Assembly: GCF_009451885.1 (NCBI RefSeq)
Contig: NZ_WIAO01000008.1
Location: forward strand, 62,001-126,000
Length of the DNA: 64,000 nt
Source: Glycomyces albidus
GTDB taxonomy: Bacteria > Actinomycetota > Actinomycetes > Mycobacteriales > Micromonosporaceae
Direction of reading: 5' to 3'
Shown: positions 8,339-18,588 of the stretch, in pieces
Layout of the letters: the number at the start of each line of letters is the position of its first letter
Position numbering within the stretch: the first letter of the stretch is position 1
The notes under the pieces: model-generated
Databases searched by the model: none
What the model saw: the letters and a program-made list of their open reading frames with translations, nothing else
What the model was told of the DNA's origin: nothing
Made by a program: the position numbers and the translations under genes

Positions 8339-8344
8339 ACCCTA
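8339..8344 (-). promoter_or_regulatory. -10 box of leaderless STAS mRNA
   Basis: On the minus strand TAGGGT is followed by TGTCGC and the GTG start, a 6-nt gap. No ribosome binding site is present. Confidence 0.55.
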
Positions 8345-8404
8345 GCCGGTTTTCCGCCGCGGCAGGAGGCCCGAGGCGATCACGAACGCGAATCGTTGTC
8401 GCAG

Positions 8405-8498
8405 TTCCGATTCGAACACGGGCAGTGAGCGGACTGTCGGACCCGCGAGGGAGGCTTGAATATCGGGGGGCCTCACGCCCCCGCCAGTCGGCGTGCCC
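8405..8498 (-). repeat. Dispersed intergenic repeat, copy 1
   Basis: The segment contains the family core GTCGGACCC...TTGA...CGGGGG and is repeated about 111 bp downstream as copy 2, with shared ends TTCGAACAC and CCCCCGCCAGTCGG. Confidence 0.65.
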
Positions 8499-8515
8499 TG
8501 CGGTGCCGATCGGCG

Positions 8516-8610
8516 CAACGGTTCGAACACCGCCAGTGACCGAGGGTGTCGGACCCCCGCGGGAGGATTGAGTATCGGGGGCGCTCGCGCCCCCGCCAGT
8601 CGGTGTGCTC
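8516..8610 (-). repeat. Dispersed intergenic repeat, copy 2
   Basis: Second imperfect copy. It includes a perfect hairpin GGGGGCGC-TC-GCGCCCCC at about 8577-8594, which could terminate the response-regulator transcript. Confidence 0.65.
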
Positions 8611-8655
8611 TCGGCTCGGCCGCCCGGCCGCGCCGCTCCCGCCCCTTTGCGCCCC

Positions 8656-9210
8656 TTACGCCGCTCCGGGTTCCAGGAGGGCGAGGATGCGTTCGATCTC
8701 GGGGTCGTCGCCGCGGCCTTCGTGCCAGGCGGCGAGGGCCTCGCGGGCCTGGTCGATGCGCTTGGTGAGCAGCCCCTCGCGTTCGCGGAGGTCCTTGGTG
8801 CGCTCGGAGGTCTGGCGGAGGGCCTGGCCCTGCGCCCACAGGTCGATGAAGACCTTGACCTTGGTGCGGAGCATCCACGGGTCGAACGGCTTCGTGATGT
8901 AGTCCACGGCGCCGACCGAGTACCCGCGCATCGCCAGGTGCGCGTCCCGGTCGGCCGCGGTGAGGAAGATGATCGGCGTGTGCCGGGTCTTCTCGCGCTG
9001 CTTGATGTGCCGCGCGGTCTCGAACCCGTCCATGCCCGGCATCTGGGCGTCGAGCAGGATCGCCGCGTAGTCCTCGGAGAGCAGCCGCTTGAGCGCCTCC
9101 TCTCCGGAGGTGACCGCGATCGTGTTGACGGGCAGTCCCTGCAGGATCGCCTCGAGGGCGAGGAGGTTCTCGGATCGGTCGTCCACGAGCAGGACGCGGG
9201 CGGTGCTCAT
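8656..9210 (-). CDS. Response regulator with C-terminal coiled coil
   Basis: A 184-residue protein. Residues 3-120 are a complete receiver domain: D10/D11, phosphoacceptor D54 in LLDAQMPGMDG, T84 and K107 in YITKPFD. The rest (about 120-184) is a helical Arg/Glu-rich segment (LRQTSERTKDLREREG) instead of a DNA-binding domain. Its start overlaps the stop of the hybrid kinase as ATGA, so it is the likely output or phosphotransfer partner of that kinase. Absence of an effector domain suggests it acts by protein contact. I found no evidence for other partners. Confidence 0.93.
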   Translation of the reverse strand: MSTARVLLVDDRSENLLALEAILQGLPVNTIAVTSGEEALKRLLSEDYAAILLDAQMPGMDGFETARHIKQREKTRHTPIIFLTAADRDAHLAMRGYSVGAVDYITKPFDPWMLRTKVKVFIDLWAQGQALRQTSERTKDLREREGLLTKRIDQAREALAAWHEGRGDDPEIERILALLEPGAA

Positions 9211-12200
9211 GCGTTGCCTCCAGAAGTCGGTTCGCCATTGTCCCGTCCGGACTCGCCGCCCGGGCCCGCGGGTGCCGCGCCTTGTGCGCCGCCGCGCTCG
9301 GTCCCGTCGGCGCCGATCCAGTGCGACATGGTGTCCAGCAGCAGGTCGAGGTCGACGGGCTTGGTCAGGTACGCGCTCGCGCCGGCCTCCACGGACTGCT
9401 CCCGCTGCTCGGCGAGCGCCTGCGCGGTGAGGAACACGATCGGCAGGTCCGCGAACTGGGGCATCCGCCGGATGACCCGCGTCGTCTCGTTGCCGTCCAT
9501 GCCCGGCATCATCGAGTCCATCAGGACGATGTCGATCCCCGGGTGGTGTTGGAGGGCGTCGATGCCGTCGGCGCCGTTCTCGGCGTAGTGGACGTCGATG
9601 CCGTGGAGCTCCAGGGCCGCGGTGAGCGCGAAGACGTTGCGGATGTCGTCGTCGATGATGAGCACCGTCGTCCCCTCGAGGTGCTGCGCGGCCGCCGACG
9701 AGGACGGCGTCTCGGGCGCGCCGGTGAGGATCCCCGGCTCCTCGATGTGCATCGGCAGCTCGGCCGGCACCAGCGGAAGGTCGCCGTCGGCGTCGATCTC
9801 GACCGGCACCACGAACGTGAACTTGGAGCCGTGGTCGCCGGTGTGCTCGATGAACACGTCGCCGCCGAGCGCGTTCGACAGGGACTTCGAGATCGACAGG
9901 CCCAGGCCGGTGCCGCCGAAGTTGCGGCGGGTCGTGCCGTCGGCCTGCTGGAACGGCTCGAAGATGATCGACTTCTTCGACTCTGCGACGCCGATGCCGG
10001 TGTCGATGACGCTCAAGGCGATCCGCTCGGCCGCGGCGTTCAGGTGCGGGGCGTCGAACCGCAGGTCCGCGGGGACGCGGCGCACCGCGAGGGTCACCGA
10101 TCCGACCCGCGTGAACTTGACCGCGTTCGACAGGAGATTCCGCAGGACCTGCTGGAACTTCTGCCCGTCGGTCTGCATGAGCTGCGGCACCCCGGGGCCG
10201 ACGTCCACGTTGAATTCCAGGCCCTTGTCCTCGGCCTGGGGCCGGAACGCCGCCTCGATGTCCCCGAGGACCTCCGCGAGGTCGACCGGGTGCACGGAGA
10301 CGACCATCCGCCCCGCCTCGATCTTCGACAGGTCGAGGATGTCGTCGATGAGCGTGAGCAGGTCGGTGCCGGCGTTGTAGATGGTCCGCGCGAACTCGAT
10401 CTGCCGCTCGGTGAGGTTCCCGTCGGAGTTCTCCGACAGCAGCCGCGCGAGCAGGAGCAGCGAGTTCAGGGGCGTGCGCAGCTCGTGCGAGACGTTCGCG
10501 AGGAACTCCGACTTGTACTTCGACGCCTGCGCGAGCTGCTCGGCCTTCTCCTCGATGTCCTTGCGGGCGGTCTCGACCTCTTCGTTCTTCAGCTCGATCG
10601 CCTTGTTCTGCGCCGACAGGAGCTGCGCCTTCTCCTCGAGCTCGACATTGGTCTCCTGCAGCCGGTTCGACTGGGCCCGCAGCTCCTGCGCCATCCGCTG
10701 GGACTCGCGCAGCAGCACCTCGGTGCGGGCGTTGCCCTCGATGGTCGCGAGCGTGACCCCGACGTTCGGGGCGAGCGCGTCCAGGAACCGCTTGTGCAGC
10801 CCCGAGTACGTGTTGAACGACGCGAACTCGATGACGCCGCGCACCTTGTCGCCGAACTGGACCGGCAGGATGATCAGGTCCGTCGGGGTGGCCTGGCCGA
10901 GCCCGGAGGAGATCTCGAGGTAGCCCTCGGGGATGTCGTGCAGGTGGATGGTCCGCTTCGACGCGGCCGCCTGGCCGACCATGCCCTCGTTGTCCTCGAT
11001 GAGCTTCTTCTCTCCCGGGTTCGGGTGCCCGTAGACGGCGTTGAGCCGGTACGTGACGTGCCCGGCGACGTCCTCGTGGCGGACGTAGAACGTCGAGGTC
11101 TGCGCGTCGATGAGCGGCGTGACCTCGTCGAGGACCATCCGGGTGACCTCTTCGACGCCGCGGCGGCCCTGGAGGAGCGAGGAGATCCGGGCGAGGTTCG
11201 AGTTCAGCCAGTCCGCGTCGGTGTTCTGGCGGGTCTTGTCGCGCAGGGCGGTGATCATCTGGTTGATCGACTCGGTCAGGTCGGCGATCTCGCCTGCGGC
11301 CTCGAAGTCGACCGACTGGGTCAGGTCGCCGCGGGCCACGGCGTGCGCGACGTTCGCGATCGCGCGGAGCTGCAGCGTCAGCGTCGCCGCGAGCGAGTTC
11401 ACGTTGCGGGTCAGGGCGAGCCAGGTGCCGGAGACGCCGGCGACCTCGGCCTGGCCGCCGAGGTTGCCCTCGACGCCGACCTCGCGCGCCACGCGCGTGA
11501 CCTCCGTGGCGAAGCTCGAGAGCTGGTTGACCATCGTGTTCACGGTGTTCTTCATCTCGAGGAACTCGCCCTGGGCGTCGACGGTGATCTGCCCGGTGAG
11601 GTCGCCGCGCGCGACCGCGGTGGTGACCTCGGCGATGTTGCGGACCTGGAGCGTCAGGTTCGTCGCCATCGAGTTGACGTTGTCGGTGAGGTCCTTCCAG
11701 GTCCCGGACACGCCCGGCACGGTGGCCTGGCCGCCGAGGCGCCCCTCGGTGCCGACCTCGCGGGCGACGCGGGTGACCTCGTCGGCGAACGAGGAGAGCC
11801 GGTCGACCATCGCGTTCATGGTCGTCTTCAGCTCGAGCATCTCCCCTTGCGCGTCGACGGTGATCTGGCGGCTCAGGTCGCCCCGGGCGATCGCGCTCGC
11901 CACGGACGAGATGTTCCGCACCTGGCTGGTCAGATTCGAGGCCATCGAGTTCACGTTGTCGGTGAGGGCCTCCCAGATGCCGGAGACGCCCTGCACGTTC
12001 GCCTGCCCGCCGAGCTTGCCGTCGGTGCCCACCTCGCGGGCGACGCGCGTGACCTCGTCGGCGAACTGCGAGAGCTGCGCCACCATCGAGTTCATCGTCG
12101 ACTTCAGCTCGAGCATCTCGCCCTGCGCGTCGACGGTGATCTGCCGGTTCAGGTCGCCGGAGGCGACGGCGCTGGCGACCGAGGAGATGTTCCGCACCTG

Positions 12201-13640
12201 CGCGGTCAGGTTGGCGGCCATCAGGTTGACGTTCTCGGTGAGGTCCTTCCAGGTGCCGGACACGCCCGGAACGTCCGCCTGGCCGCCCAGCCGGCCCTGC
12301 GAGCCGACTTCGCGCGCCACGCGGGTCACCTCGTCGGCGAACCGCGACAGCTGGTCGACCATCGTGTTCACGGTGGTCTTGACCTCGGCGACCTCGCCCT
12401 TGGCGTCGACGGTCATCTTCTGCCCCAGGTCCCCGGCGGCGACCGCGCTGGTGACCTTCGCGATGTTGCGGACCTGCTCGGTGAGGTTCGCGGCGAGCTG
12501 GTTCACGTTCTGGGTGAGGTCGCGCCAGGTGCCGGAGACGCCGAACACCTGCGCCTGGCCGCCGAGGCGGCCGTCGGTGCCGACCTCGCGGGCGACGCGC
12601 GTGACCTCGTCGGCGAAGTTCGAGAGCTGGTCGACCATGGTGTTGACGGTGGTCTTCAGCTCCAGGATCTCGCCCTGGGCGGAGACGGCGATCTTCTGGT
12701 TCAGGTCGCCGCGCGCGACCGCGCTGGTGACCTTCGCGATGTCGCGGACCTGGTCGGTGAGGCTCGAGGCCATGTCGTTCACCGACTCGGTGAGGTCCTT
12801 CCACGTGCCCGAGACGCCGGGCACGTCCGCCTGGCCGCCGAGGCGGCCCTCGGTGCCGACCTCGCGCGCGACGCGCGTCACCTCGCCCGCGAAGACCTGG
12901 AGGGTCTCGGTGAGCGAGTTGATCGTGTCGGCGAGCTCGGCGACCTCGCCCGAGGCCTTGACGGTGATCTTCTGGTTCAGGTCGCCCGAGGCGATGGCCT
13001 GGGTCACGGTCGAGATGGAGCGGACCTGCTCGGTCAGGTTCGAGGCCATGGTGTTCACCGCGTCGGTCAGCGACCGCCAGGTGCCCGAGACGCCCTGGAC
13101 GTCGGCCTGCCCGCCGAGGCGGCCCTCGGTGCCGACCTCCCGCGCGACGCGCGTCACCTCGCCCGCGAAGGAGCGCAGCAGCCCGACCATCCGGTTGACG
13201 GTCTCGCCGAGGCGGCGGAACTCGCCGCGGAGCTGCTTGCCGTCGATCTCGAGGTCGGCCTCCTGGGACAGGTCGCCGGCGGCGACCGCCTCGAGGACGC
13301 GCCCGAGCTCGGCCGTGGGCCGCATCAGGTCCTCCACGAGCCGGTTGACGCTGGCCGCGCCCTCGGACCAGCCGCCGTCGAGGTGCTCGACGATGAGCCG
13401 GTGGTTCCAGGAGCCCTCCTCGCCGACCACGCGGGCGATGAGCGCGAGGTCGCGGGTCTGCCGGTCCGCCTGCTCGACGACGGCGTTGAACCGGTCGACC
13501 ACCTCCCCGGCCAGGCCCTCCCCGCGTGGCAGCCGCACCGAGAAGTCGCCCCGCTCGACGGCGCCCAGCGCATCGGCCAGGCTTCGGAGCAGGTCGGACT
13601 CATCGGTCGGGTTCGCTGTACGGGAAACGGTGTCCGTCAT
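9207..13640 (-). CDS. HAMP-array hybrid sensor histidine kinase with GAF and receiver domains
   Basis: A 1477-residue soluble-looking kinase with no membrane segment. After one or two N-terminal HAMP-like modules come seven nearly identical repeats of 92 residues (276 bp). Each contains [28 protein letters not shown] and GDL..KI.V. A GAF domain follows, then HisKA with H1052 in VSHELRTPL, a HATPase (N-box [26 protein letters not shown]) and a C-terminal receiver with D1375 in [11 protein letters not shown]. This class is common in actinomycetes and integrates cytoplasmic or redox/osmotic signals; the ligand is unknown. The ATG at 13640 follows GAGGA at proper spacing and gives [11 protein letters not shown]; an upstream GTG at 13688 is less likely. 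It is in an operon with the response regulator. Confidence 0.95.
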   Translation of the reverse strand: MTDTVSRTANPTDESDLLRSLADALGAVERGDFSVRLPRGEGLAGEVVDRFNAVVEQADRQTRDLALIARVVGEEGSWNHRLIVEHLDGGWSEGAASVNRLVEDLMRPTAELGRVLEAVAAGDLSQEADLEIDGKQLRGEFRRLGETVNRMVGLLRSFAGEVTRVAREVGTEGRLGGQADVQGVSGTWRSLTDAVNTMASNLTEQVRSISTVTQAIASGDLNQKITVKASGEVAELADTINSLTETLQVFAGEVTRVAREVGTEGRLGGQADVPGVSGTWKDLTESVNDMASSLTDQVRDIAKVTSAVARGDLNQKIAVSAQGEILELKTTVNTMVDQLSNFADEVTRVAREVGTDGRLGGQAQVFGVSGTWRDLTQNVNQLAANLTEQVRNIAKVTSAVAAGDLGQKMTVDAKGEVAEVKTTVNTMVDQLSRFADEVTRVAREVGSQGRLGGQADVPGVSGTWKDLTENVNLMAANLTAQVRNISSVASAVASGDLNRQITVDAQGEMLELKSTMNSMVAQLSQFADEVTRVAREVGTDGKLGGQANVQGVSGIWEALTDNVNSMASNLTSQVRNISSVASAIARGDLSRQITVDAQGEMLELKTTMNAMVDRLSSFADEVTRVAREVGTEGRLGGQATVPGVSGTWKDLTDNVNSMATNLTLQVRNIAEVTTAVARGDLTGQITVDAQGEFLEMKNTVNTMVNQLSSFATEVTRVAREVGVEGNLGGQAEVAGVSGTWLALTRNVNSLAATLTLQLRAIANVAHAVARGDLTQSVDFEAAGEIADLTESINQMITALRDKTRQNTDADWLNSNLARISSLLQGRRGVEEVTRMVLDEVTPLIDAQTSTFYVRHEDVAGHVTYRLNAVYGHPNPGEKKLIEDNEGMVGQAAASKRTIHLHDIPEGYLEISSGLGQATPTDLIILPVQFGDKVRGVIEFASFNTYSGLHKRFLDALAPNVGVTLATIEGNARTEVLLRESQRMAQELRAQSNRLQETNVELEEKAQLLSAQNKAIELKNEEVETARKDIEEKAEQLAQASKYKSEFLANVSHELRTPLNSLLLLARLLSENSDGNLTERQIEFARTIYNAGTDLLTLIDDILDLSKIEAGRMVVSVHPVDLAEVLGDIEAAFRPQAEDKGLEFNVDVGPGVPQLMQTDGQKFQQVLRNLLSNAVKFTRVGSVTLAVRRVPADLRFDAPHLNAAAERIALSVIDTGIGVAESKKSIIFEPFQQADGTTRRNFGGTGLGLSISKSLSNALGGDVFIEHTGDHGSKFTFVVPVEIDADGDLPLVPAELPMHIEEPGILTGAPETPSSSAAAQHLEGTTVLIIDDDIRNVFALTAALELHGIDVHYAENGADGIDALQHHPGIDIVLMDSMMPGMDGNETTRVIRRMPQFADLPIVFLTAQALAEQREQSVEAGASAYLTKPVDLDLLLDTMSHWIGADGTERGGAQGAAPAGPGGESGRDNGEPTSGGNA

Positions 13641-13890
13641 GGCGTGATTCCTCAGCTGCGGAGACAGGCGGTCCTTCCAGGTTGTCACATCCTGGGGGCA
13701 AACGTGAAGGCAGGTTACGCAGGGGGAGGTACCCGGTCACCTGAAGTCACGGAAAGAAAAGTGACGACTACTCGCAACCGTTGTCCACTGAGGCGCGTTT
13801 ATACGGGTGCAGCCCTTTGCTGACCCGCGTCAACCCCCGCGGAAGCGCACGGCGCCGCACCCCCAAGATGGAAACCTGTATAGGAGACTT

Positions 13891-14883
13891 ATGTCCACCC
13901 TCAACAAGACCGGCCTGCGCCTCGCCGCGGCCGGAGCCGCCGCGGCGATCGCGCTCGCGGCCGGAGCCCCCGCCTTCGCGCAGGAGGAGACCCCGAGCGA
14001 CGAGGCCACCACCCCGGCGGAGACGGAGTCGACCGAGACCGAGGCGACGGAGGAGGAGACCGAGACCGAGGACGAGAACGCCGGCGACGACACCGAGGTC
14101 GAGGACGAGAAGGACCCCGCGGCCGACGACGAGGTCCCCGAGCAGGAGGTCCCCGAAGGGGAGCTGCCCGCCGAGAACGAGGACGACGAGGACGAGGGCT
14201 GGGAGCACGTCTACTCCTACCAGTACCTCGACCAGCTCCTCCAGGGCGCGAACGAGGGTGAGTCCGTCCTCGCGCAGCCCGAGTTCTACGTGGAGGAGGC
14301 GGCCGCGAACCCCGAGCTGACCGCCGCCACCGTGCTCGTCTTCACCGACAGCATGAGCTTCAGCGACCTGCTCGAGGACGGCTCGTGGAACCTCACCCAC
14401 CACGCGTACGCCGCCCCGATGTACGACAACTGCACGATCTGGGAGTGGGGCGCGACCTGCATCGTGACCGACTTCGAGGCCGAGGCCGGCAAGACCTACA
14501 CCCCGTCCGAGGCGACCCCGCTGTACTACGACATCGTCGGCGAGGTCGACGAGGATGACGCCGCCGCCTACTACGCGGTGGACGTCGACGCGGCGGGCCT
14601 CGAAGAGGCGCTCGCCGAGGGCTTCTACGACCTCGAGTCGGACAACCAGTTCGAGCTGGTCGAGACCGAGGGCTCCGAGGGCGACTGGTTCTTCGACTTC
14701 GGCCTGTTCTACTTCGAGGCCGACCTGGTCCTGCCGGACGTCCCCACCGCCGACGAGCCGGGCCTCCCGGTGACCGGCAACTCCTCGATCATCATGGTCT
14801 CCTCGGCGGCCGCCGCGCTGCTCGCCGGCGCCGTGGTGTTCTTCATGCTCCGCCGCCGCAAGGCCGCGCAGCACTGGGAGTAG
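13891..14883 (+). CDS. LPXTG cell-wall-anchored acidic protein
   Basis: A 330-residue surface protein. It has a signal peptide (Lys/Arg, Ala-rich core, cleavage near AFAQEE), a very acidic Thr/Glu/Asp stalk (about 33-105) and a globular middle with three or four Cys. The sorting signal is LPVTG at residues 292-296, then a hydrophobic helix and RRRKAAQHWE. Sortase should cut between T and G and attach it to peptidoglycan. The globular domain is not recognised. The ATG at 13891 follows AGGAGA. No sortase gene is in the window. Confidence 0.9.
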   Translation: MSTLNKTGLRLAAAGAAAAIALAAGAPAFAQEETPSDEATTPAETESTETEATEEETETEDENAGDDTEVEDEKDPAADDEVPEQEVPEGELPAENEDDEDEGWEHVYSYQYLDQLLQGANEGESVLAQPEFYVEEAAANPELTAATVLVFTDSMSFSDLLEDGSWNLTHHAYAAPMYDNCTIWEWGATCIVTDFEAEAGKTYTPSEATPLYYDIVGEVDEDDAAAYYAVDVDAAGLEEALAEGFYDLESDNQFELVETEGSEGDWFFDFGLFYFEADLVLPDVPTADEPGLPVTGNSSIIMVSSAAAALLAGAVVFFMLRRRKAAQHWE

Positions 14884-15097
14884 CCCGATCGCGTCGAGCG
14901 CTTGCGCAGAAGTGAGTTCCCAGTCACCTCGAACGCGCGCGCCGACGCCGGTTCACTCTGCGCCGCAAGGTTTCGCGGCGACGCACTGAACAGCGGCCGC
15001 CCTGGTCGGATGTCGACCGGGGCGGCCGTTGCGCTGCCCGGCCCAAAGGCTGGTGAACGGTGCCGAACGGGTGCAGCGGCCCCGGACGCGACGGGCA

Positions 15098-15103
15098 TAG
15101 ACT
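15098..15103 (+). promoter_or_regulatory. -10 box of leaderless SpoIIE mRNA
   Basis: TAGACT ends 6 nt before the GTG start at 15110, with no Shine-Dalgarno sequence between. Confidence 0.55.
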
Positions 15104-15109
15104 GGCCCC

Positions 15110-17143
15110 GTGACGTACCCCGAGAGGGCGGCCCGGCGGCTGCGGCTGCCGGCCGACGACCGCTCCCCCGCCGCCGCGCGCGCCGCCGTCCGCGCGGTGC
15201 TCGCCGAGGCCGGGCTCACCGAGCTGCTCGACGAGACGCTGCTGCTCACCACCGAACTCGCGACCAACGGCGTCGTCCACGCCGGCACCGACATCAACCT
15301 GACCGTGGCCGCCGACCCGATCGGCGTGCGCGTCACCGTCACCGACTACCGCTCCGGCGGAATCGACCCGCTCGACACGGCCATGCCGGAGGTCACCGCC
15401 GAAGGCGGCCGCGGCCTGCTCCTGGTGGACCGCTTCGCGTCCTCGTGGGGGACCACCCACGACGCGACCGGCAAGTCGATCTGGTTCCGCATCGACCGGG
15501 ACCCCGACAAGCCCCCGGCGCCGCGGCCGGTCCCCGACTCCGGCCACCGCGAGCCCGAACCGGACCTCGCGCAGCTCGCCGCGCTCCTCACCGTCGCGCC
15601 CGCGCTCCAGTCGCGGCTGCCGGTCGACCAGATCGTCACCGAACTCCTCGCCCGCTGCCACGACGCGACCGCCGCCGACGGCGGCGCCATCGAGTACGAC
15701 GCGGGCGACGGCACCGGCACCCAGATCATCGCCAAGTTCGGCGACATCGGCACCGCCTCCGTCGCGGTCCCGCTGCCGCTCACCGCGCCCGCGAACGGAC
15801 GGCTCCTCCTCGCCGGGGAGCCGGTGCCGTCCTGGCGGCCCCTCGCCGAGCTCGTCGCCGAACGCGTCGCCCTCGCCGTCCAGATCGACCGGATGCGCAC
15901 CGACGAGCAGCGCCGCTCCGGCTGGCTCACCTACCTCGCCGAGGCCGGGGAGCTGCTCGCGCACTCCCTCGAAGAGCACCTCACGGTCGCGCTCATCCCG
16001 CAGCTCATCATCCCGCAGCTCGGCCGCTGGGCCGCCGTCCACCTCACCGGCGACGGTGCGGGCCTGCGTCTGGCCGCGCTCACCCACGTCGAGGAGAGCG
16101 AACTCGAGCTGCTGCGCACCCGCCTGATCGCGGCGTCGCCGCCGCTCGCGGCCGCGCTCACCACCGACGGCTGGACGGGCATGGAACTGCCGGTGCCGCG
16201 CGGCCTCGACTGCATCGCCGTCCCGCTCTCGGCGCGCGGCGCCACGATCGGCGTCCTCACCGTCGGCCGCCACGTCGACCGGCAGCACTCCTCCGAGGAG
16301 CGCGCGGTCGTCGCCGACCTCGCGAAGCGGTCGGCGCTCGCGCTCGACAACGCCCGCATCCACGCCGAGCGCCAGGCCGTCGCCCACGAGCTCCAGGCCG
16401 CGCTCATGCCCGGGTCGCTCCCGGACGTCTCGGGCGTCTCGTTCGCCGCCGAGTACCTGCCCGCGACCGCGCGGCGCCTGCCCGGCTCCGGGCCGGGCCC
16501 CGTGGCCGGCACCGAGGTCGGCGGCGACTTCTACGACGCGACCGAGCTGCCCGACCACCGGCTGTGGGTCGCGATCGGCGACGTGTGCGGCAAGGGCGCC
16601 CAGGCCGCGGCCGTCACCGGCGTCGTCCGGGACGTCCTGCGGGTCATGGCCCGCGACGGCCGCCCGCTCCCGCGCGCCCTCGAACTGCTCAACGCCACGC
16701 TCCTGGAGCAGCCCGGCGACCTCCGGTACGCCACGATCGCGTCCGCGCTGCTCGACCGCGACCGCGACGCCGACGGCTCGGTGAACGCCACGCTCTGCCT
16801 GTCGGGCCATGAGCGCCCGCTGCTGCTGCGCGCCGACGGCGGCATCGAATGGGTCGGCCGCGAAGGCACCGCCGTCGGACTGTTCCCGGATGTCAAGGTC
16901 AACCCCGAGGAGGTCCGCCTCGGCATCGGCGACGCCCTCGTGTTCTTCACCGACGGCGTCACCGAGCGCCGCGACGGCGACGCCATGTTCGGCCACGAGC
17001 GCATCGAGCGGGCCGTCCGCGGCGCCGCCGGCAAGAACGCCCGCAGCATCGCCACGGCGCTCCTGGAGGCCGTCGAGGCGTTCTCCCCCGAGTCGCCCCG
17101 GGACGACATCGCGATCCTCGTCGTCCGCTGCGACCCCCTCTGA
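15110..17143 (+). CDS. SpoIIE-type PP2C phosphatase with anti-sigma kinase-like and GAF domains
   Basis: A 677-residue protein. Residues about 15-130 form a GHKL ATPase of the RsbW/anti-sigma type (LLLTTELATNGVVHA, AEGGRGLLLVDRF). Two GAF-like regions follow (about 160-420), then a C-terminal PP2C/SpoIIE domain with VGGDFYDA, IGDVCGKGAQAA, FFTDGVTERRDGD and DDIAILVV. Such proteins dephosphorylate STAS antagonists and can also rephosphorylate or bind them, controlling a stress sigma factor. The STAS protein at 7958-8332 is a candidate substrate (inference). A Gly/Pro-rich insertion occurs just before the PP2C domain. The start is probably leaderless. Confidence 0.93.
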   Translation: MTYPERAARRLRLPADDRSPAAARAAVRAVLAEAGLTELLDETLLLTTELATNGVVHAGTDINLTVAADPIGVRVTVTDYRSGGIDPLDTAMPEVTAEGGRGLLLVDRFASSWGTTHDATGKSIWFRIDRDPDKPPAPRPVPDSGHREPEPDLAQLAALLTVAPALQSRLPVDQIVTELLARCHDATAADGGAIEYDAGDGTGTQIIAKFGDIGTASVAVPLPLTAPANGRLLLAGEPVPSWRPLAELVAERVALAVQIDRMRTDEQRRSGWLTYLAEAGELLAHSLEEHLTVALIPQLIIPQLGRWAAVHLTGDGAGLRLAALTHVEESELELLRTRLIAASPPLAAALTTDGWTGMELPVPRGLDCIAVPLSARGATIGVLTVGRHVDRQHSSEERAVVADLAKRSALALDNARIHAERQAVAHELQAALMPGSLPDVSGVSFAAEYLPATARRLPGSGPGPVAGTEVGGDFYDATELPDHRLWVAIGDVCGKGAQAAAVTGVVRDVLRVMARDGRPLPRALELLNATLLEQPGDLRYATIASALLDRDRDADGSVNATLCLSGHERPLLLRADGGIEWVGREGTAVGLFPDVKVNPEEVRLGIGDALVFFTDGVTERRDGDAMFGHERIERAVRGAAGKNARSIATALLEAVEAFSPESPRDDIAILVVRCDPL

Positions 17144-17232
17144 CGGCCCGCTCCTCGGAGCACGGCAGGAGCCTCGGAATGCCGCGCCCCTCGGAAAGCC
17201 ATGCCCCTCGGAATACACAGAGGCGCAAGCGA

Positions 17233-17262
17233 AAGGCCCCGCGAAACCGCTCGCGGGGCCTT
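17233..17262. terminator. Bidirectional terminator hairpin
   Basis: A perfect 12-bp stem AAGGCCCCGCGA/TCGCGGGGCCTT with a 6-nt loop stands between the convergent SpoIIE and NlpC/P60 genes. Its A/T ends give short T-tracts on both strands. Confidence 0.85.
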
Positions 17263-17277
17263 CGACGTGTCAGTGCC

Positions 17278-18246
17278 CTAGTGCAGGATGGTGGTGGCGC
17301 CGTAGTACGAGTTGCCGTGGTGGAGCGGGACCACCTTGACGACGGTGCTCGAGTTCGGGGCGTGCACGATGTACCCGTTGCCGATGTACATGCCCACGTG
17401 CGCGAGCCCGTTGTAGAACACCAGGTCGCCCGGTTTCAGCTCGTCCTCGCTGATGCTCGCGGTCCGGCCGTACTGGGCGGCGGCGTTGTGCGGCAGGTCG
17501 ATCCCGAGCTCCGCGTACGCGCCCATGATCAGGCCCGAGCAGTCCCACGTGTTCGGCCCGGCCGAGCCCCACACGTAGTCCTCGCCGAGCTGGTTGAGCG
17601 CGAACTTGACGACGGTGTACTCGTCGTCGGTCATCGCCGGCAGGTCGTACTCGTTGAAGCTGGGGACCTCTTCACCCGCGACGGTCTGCCACTCCTCGTT
17701 GAGCTCGTCGACCCGCTCGGTCAGCTCCTCGGTCTTCACCTCGAGGGCGTCCTGGTCGGCCTCGAGGTCCGCCTGGAGGTCGAGCAGGAGCTGGCTCTGG
17801 GTCGCGTACTCCTCGGAGGCGGCCCGGAGCTCCTCCATGAGCTCGAAGTTGTAGAGGTTCGCGGAGTTGAGCCGGTCGAGGCGCTCCACGAACGCGTCGG
17901 GGGAGCCGGCGTCCAGCAGCATCGCCGCGTCGCCGATCCCCTGGTCCACATAGGCGGACTGGATGTACGCGGAGAGCTGGTCGCGGAGCGTGTTCAGGTT
18001 CGCCTCGGCATCCTCGAGGTAGACCTGGGTCTCCTCGATGAGGTGCTGGTTGTCCTCGATCTCCTGCGCGAGCTGGTTGTACTCCTCGACGACCGCGGCG
18101 AGGTCCTCGTCGGTCTGCTCGAGTTCGTCGCTGATGTCGCCGGTGTCGCGCTGGCCCCAGGCGGGGGCGGAAGCGGCGGTCGAGACCAGGAGGCCGCCGA
18201 TGATGGCGGCGGAGGTCCACTTGCGTCGGACAGACGACTGCTTCAC
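17278..18246 (-). CDS. Secreted NlpC/P60 peptidoglycan hydrolase with coiled-coil domain
   Basis: A 322-residue exported endopeptidase. It has a signal peptide (residues 1-31, cleavage near PAWGQ), a long Glu/Gln/Asp-rich coiled coil (about 35-200) and a C-terminal NlpC/P60 domain with catalytic C236 (WDCSGLIMGAYAELG), H283 (LAHVGMYIG) and H295 (YIVHAPNSS). It matches the RipA/RipC-like hydrolases that cut D-Glu-meso-DAP bonds during growth and division, where the coiled coil restrains activity or binds a regulator. The GTG start follows AAGGAG. The 5' region (18247-18473) shows no c-di-AMP riboswitch pattern that I can recognise. Confidence 0.93.
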   Translation of the reverse strand: MKQSSVRRKWTSAAIIGGLLVSTAASAPAWGQRDTGDISDELEQTDEDLAAVVEEYNQLAQEIEDNQHLIEETQVYLEDAEANLNTLRDQLSAYIQSAYVDQGIGDAAMLLDAGSPDAFVERLDRLNSANLYNFELMEELRAASEEYATQSQLLLDLQADLEADQDALEVKTEELTERVDELNEEWQTVAGEEVPSFNEYDLPAMTDDEYTVVKFALNQLGEDYVWGSAGPNTWDCSGLIMGAYAELGIDLPHNAAAQYGRTASISEDELKPGDLVFYNGLAHVGMYIGNGYIVHAPNSSTVVKVVPLHHGNSYYGATTILH

Positions 18247-18460
18247 GAGGAGGGTGCTCCTTCGGGATTCGGGAGGTCGGGATGCGTACCGGGGCTTCTC
18301 CGAGGGCGGGCCTCACCGGCGCGACTGGACGGCGCCGCGAGACCGAACATGAGCCTAGCGCGGCCGTTTTCGGTTCGGTAGACCCCCGTCGTGACAAATT
18401 CGCAGCGTAGCGAGGCTTCCACGGTTGGTGTGCCGCGCCTGTGAGTTGCCTGGGAGTTGG

Positions 18461-18466
18461 TACGAT
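18461..18466 (+). promoter_or_regulatory. -10 box placing +1 on the Cys-rich leader ORF
   Basis: TACGAT is followed by 7 nt and the ATG at 18474, so the mRNA should begin on this ATG. Confidence 0.55.
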
Positions 18467-18473
18467 GGCCGGC

Positions 18474-18518
18474 ATGACCTTCCAGTCGTGTCCCTGTCGC
18501 CGCTGTCACCAGCGCTGA
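18474..18518 (+). CDS. Cys-rich leader peptide upstream of cysteine dioxygenase
   Basis: A 14-codon ORF encodes MTFQSCPCRRCHQR, with three Cys in six residues. It starts 7 nt after a TANNNT box, so it is probably leaderless, and ends 70 nt before the cysteine dioxygenase gene. Leaderless poly-Cys short ORFs are known cysteine-sensing attenuators in mycobacteria. Here the downstream gene degrades cysteine, which makes a regulatory role plausible. Translation is not shown, and a chance ORF cannot be excluded. Confidence 0.5.
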   Translation: MTFQSCPCRRCHQR

Positions 18519-18588
18519 CCCGCCTGCGGCGGTTCGGCGCGCCCAGCCACCGACAACCGTTCCGACACACCGAAGGTCTTCCGCTCAC

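Larger units (their letters stand above)
8333..8655. other. Intergenic region with a duplicated ~95-bp element
   Basis: Between the STAS gene and the response regulator, both leftward, lie two imperfect direct copies of a ~95-bp sequence and a strong hairpin. Apart from the STAS promoter at its left end I see no gene. Confidence 0.6.

Noticed and set aside
9282-13823. 1513-codon rightward ORF
   Set aside because: It mirrors the HAMP kinase repeats on the other strand; the kinase motifs are beyond doubt and long antisense frames are expected at this GC content.
18247-18420. c-di-AMP (ydaO) riboswitch before the NlpC/P60 gene
   Set aside because: Such switches often precede cell-wall hydrolase genes in actinobacteria, but I could not find their conserved elements in this leader.
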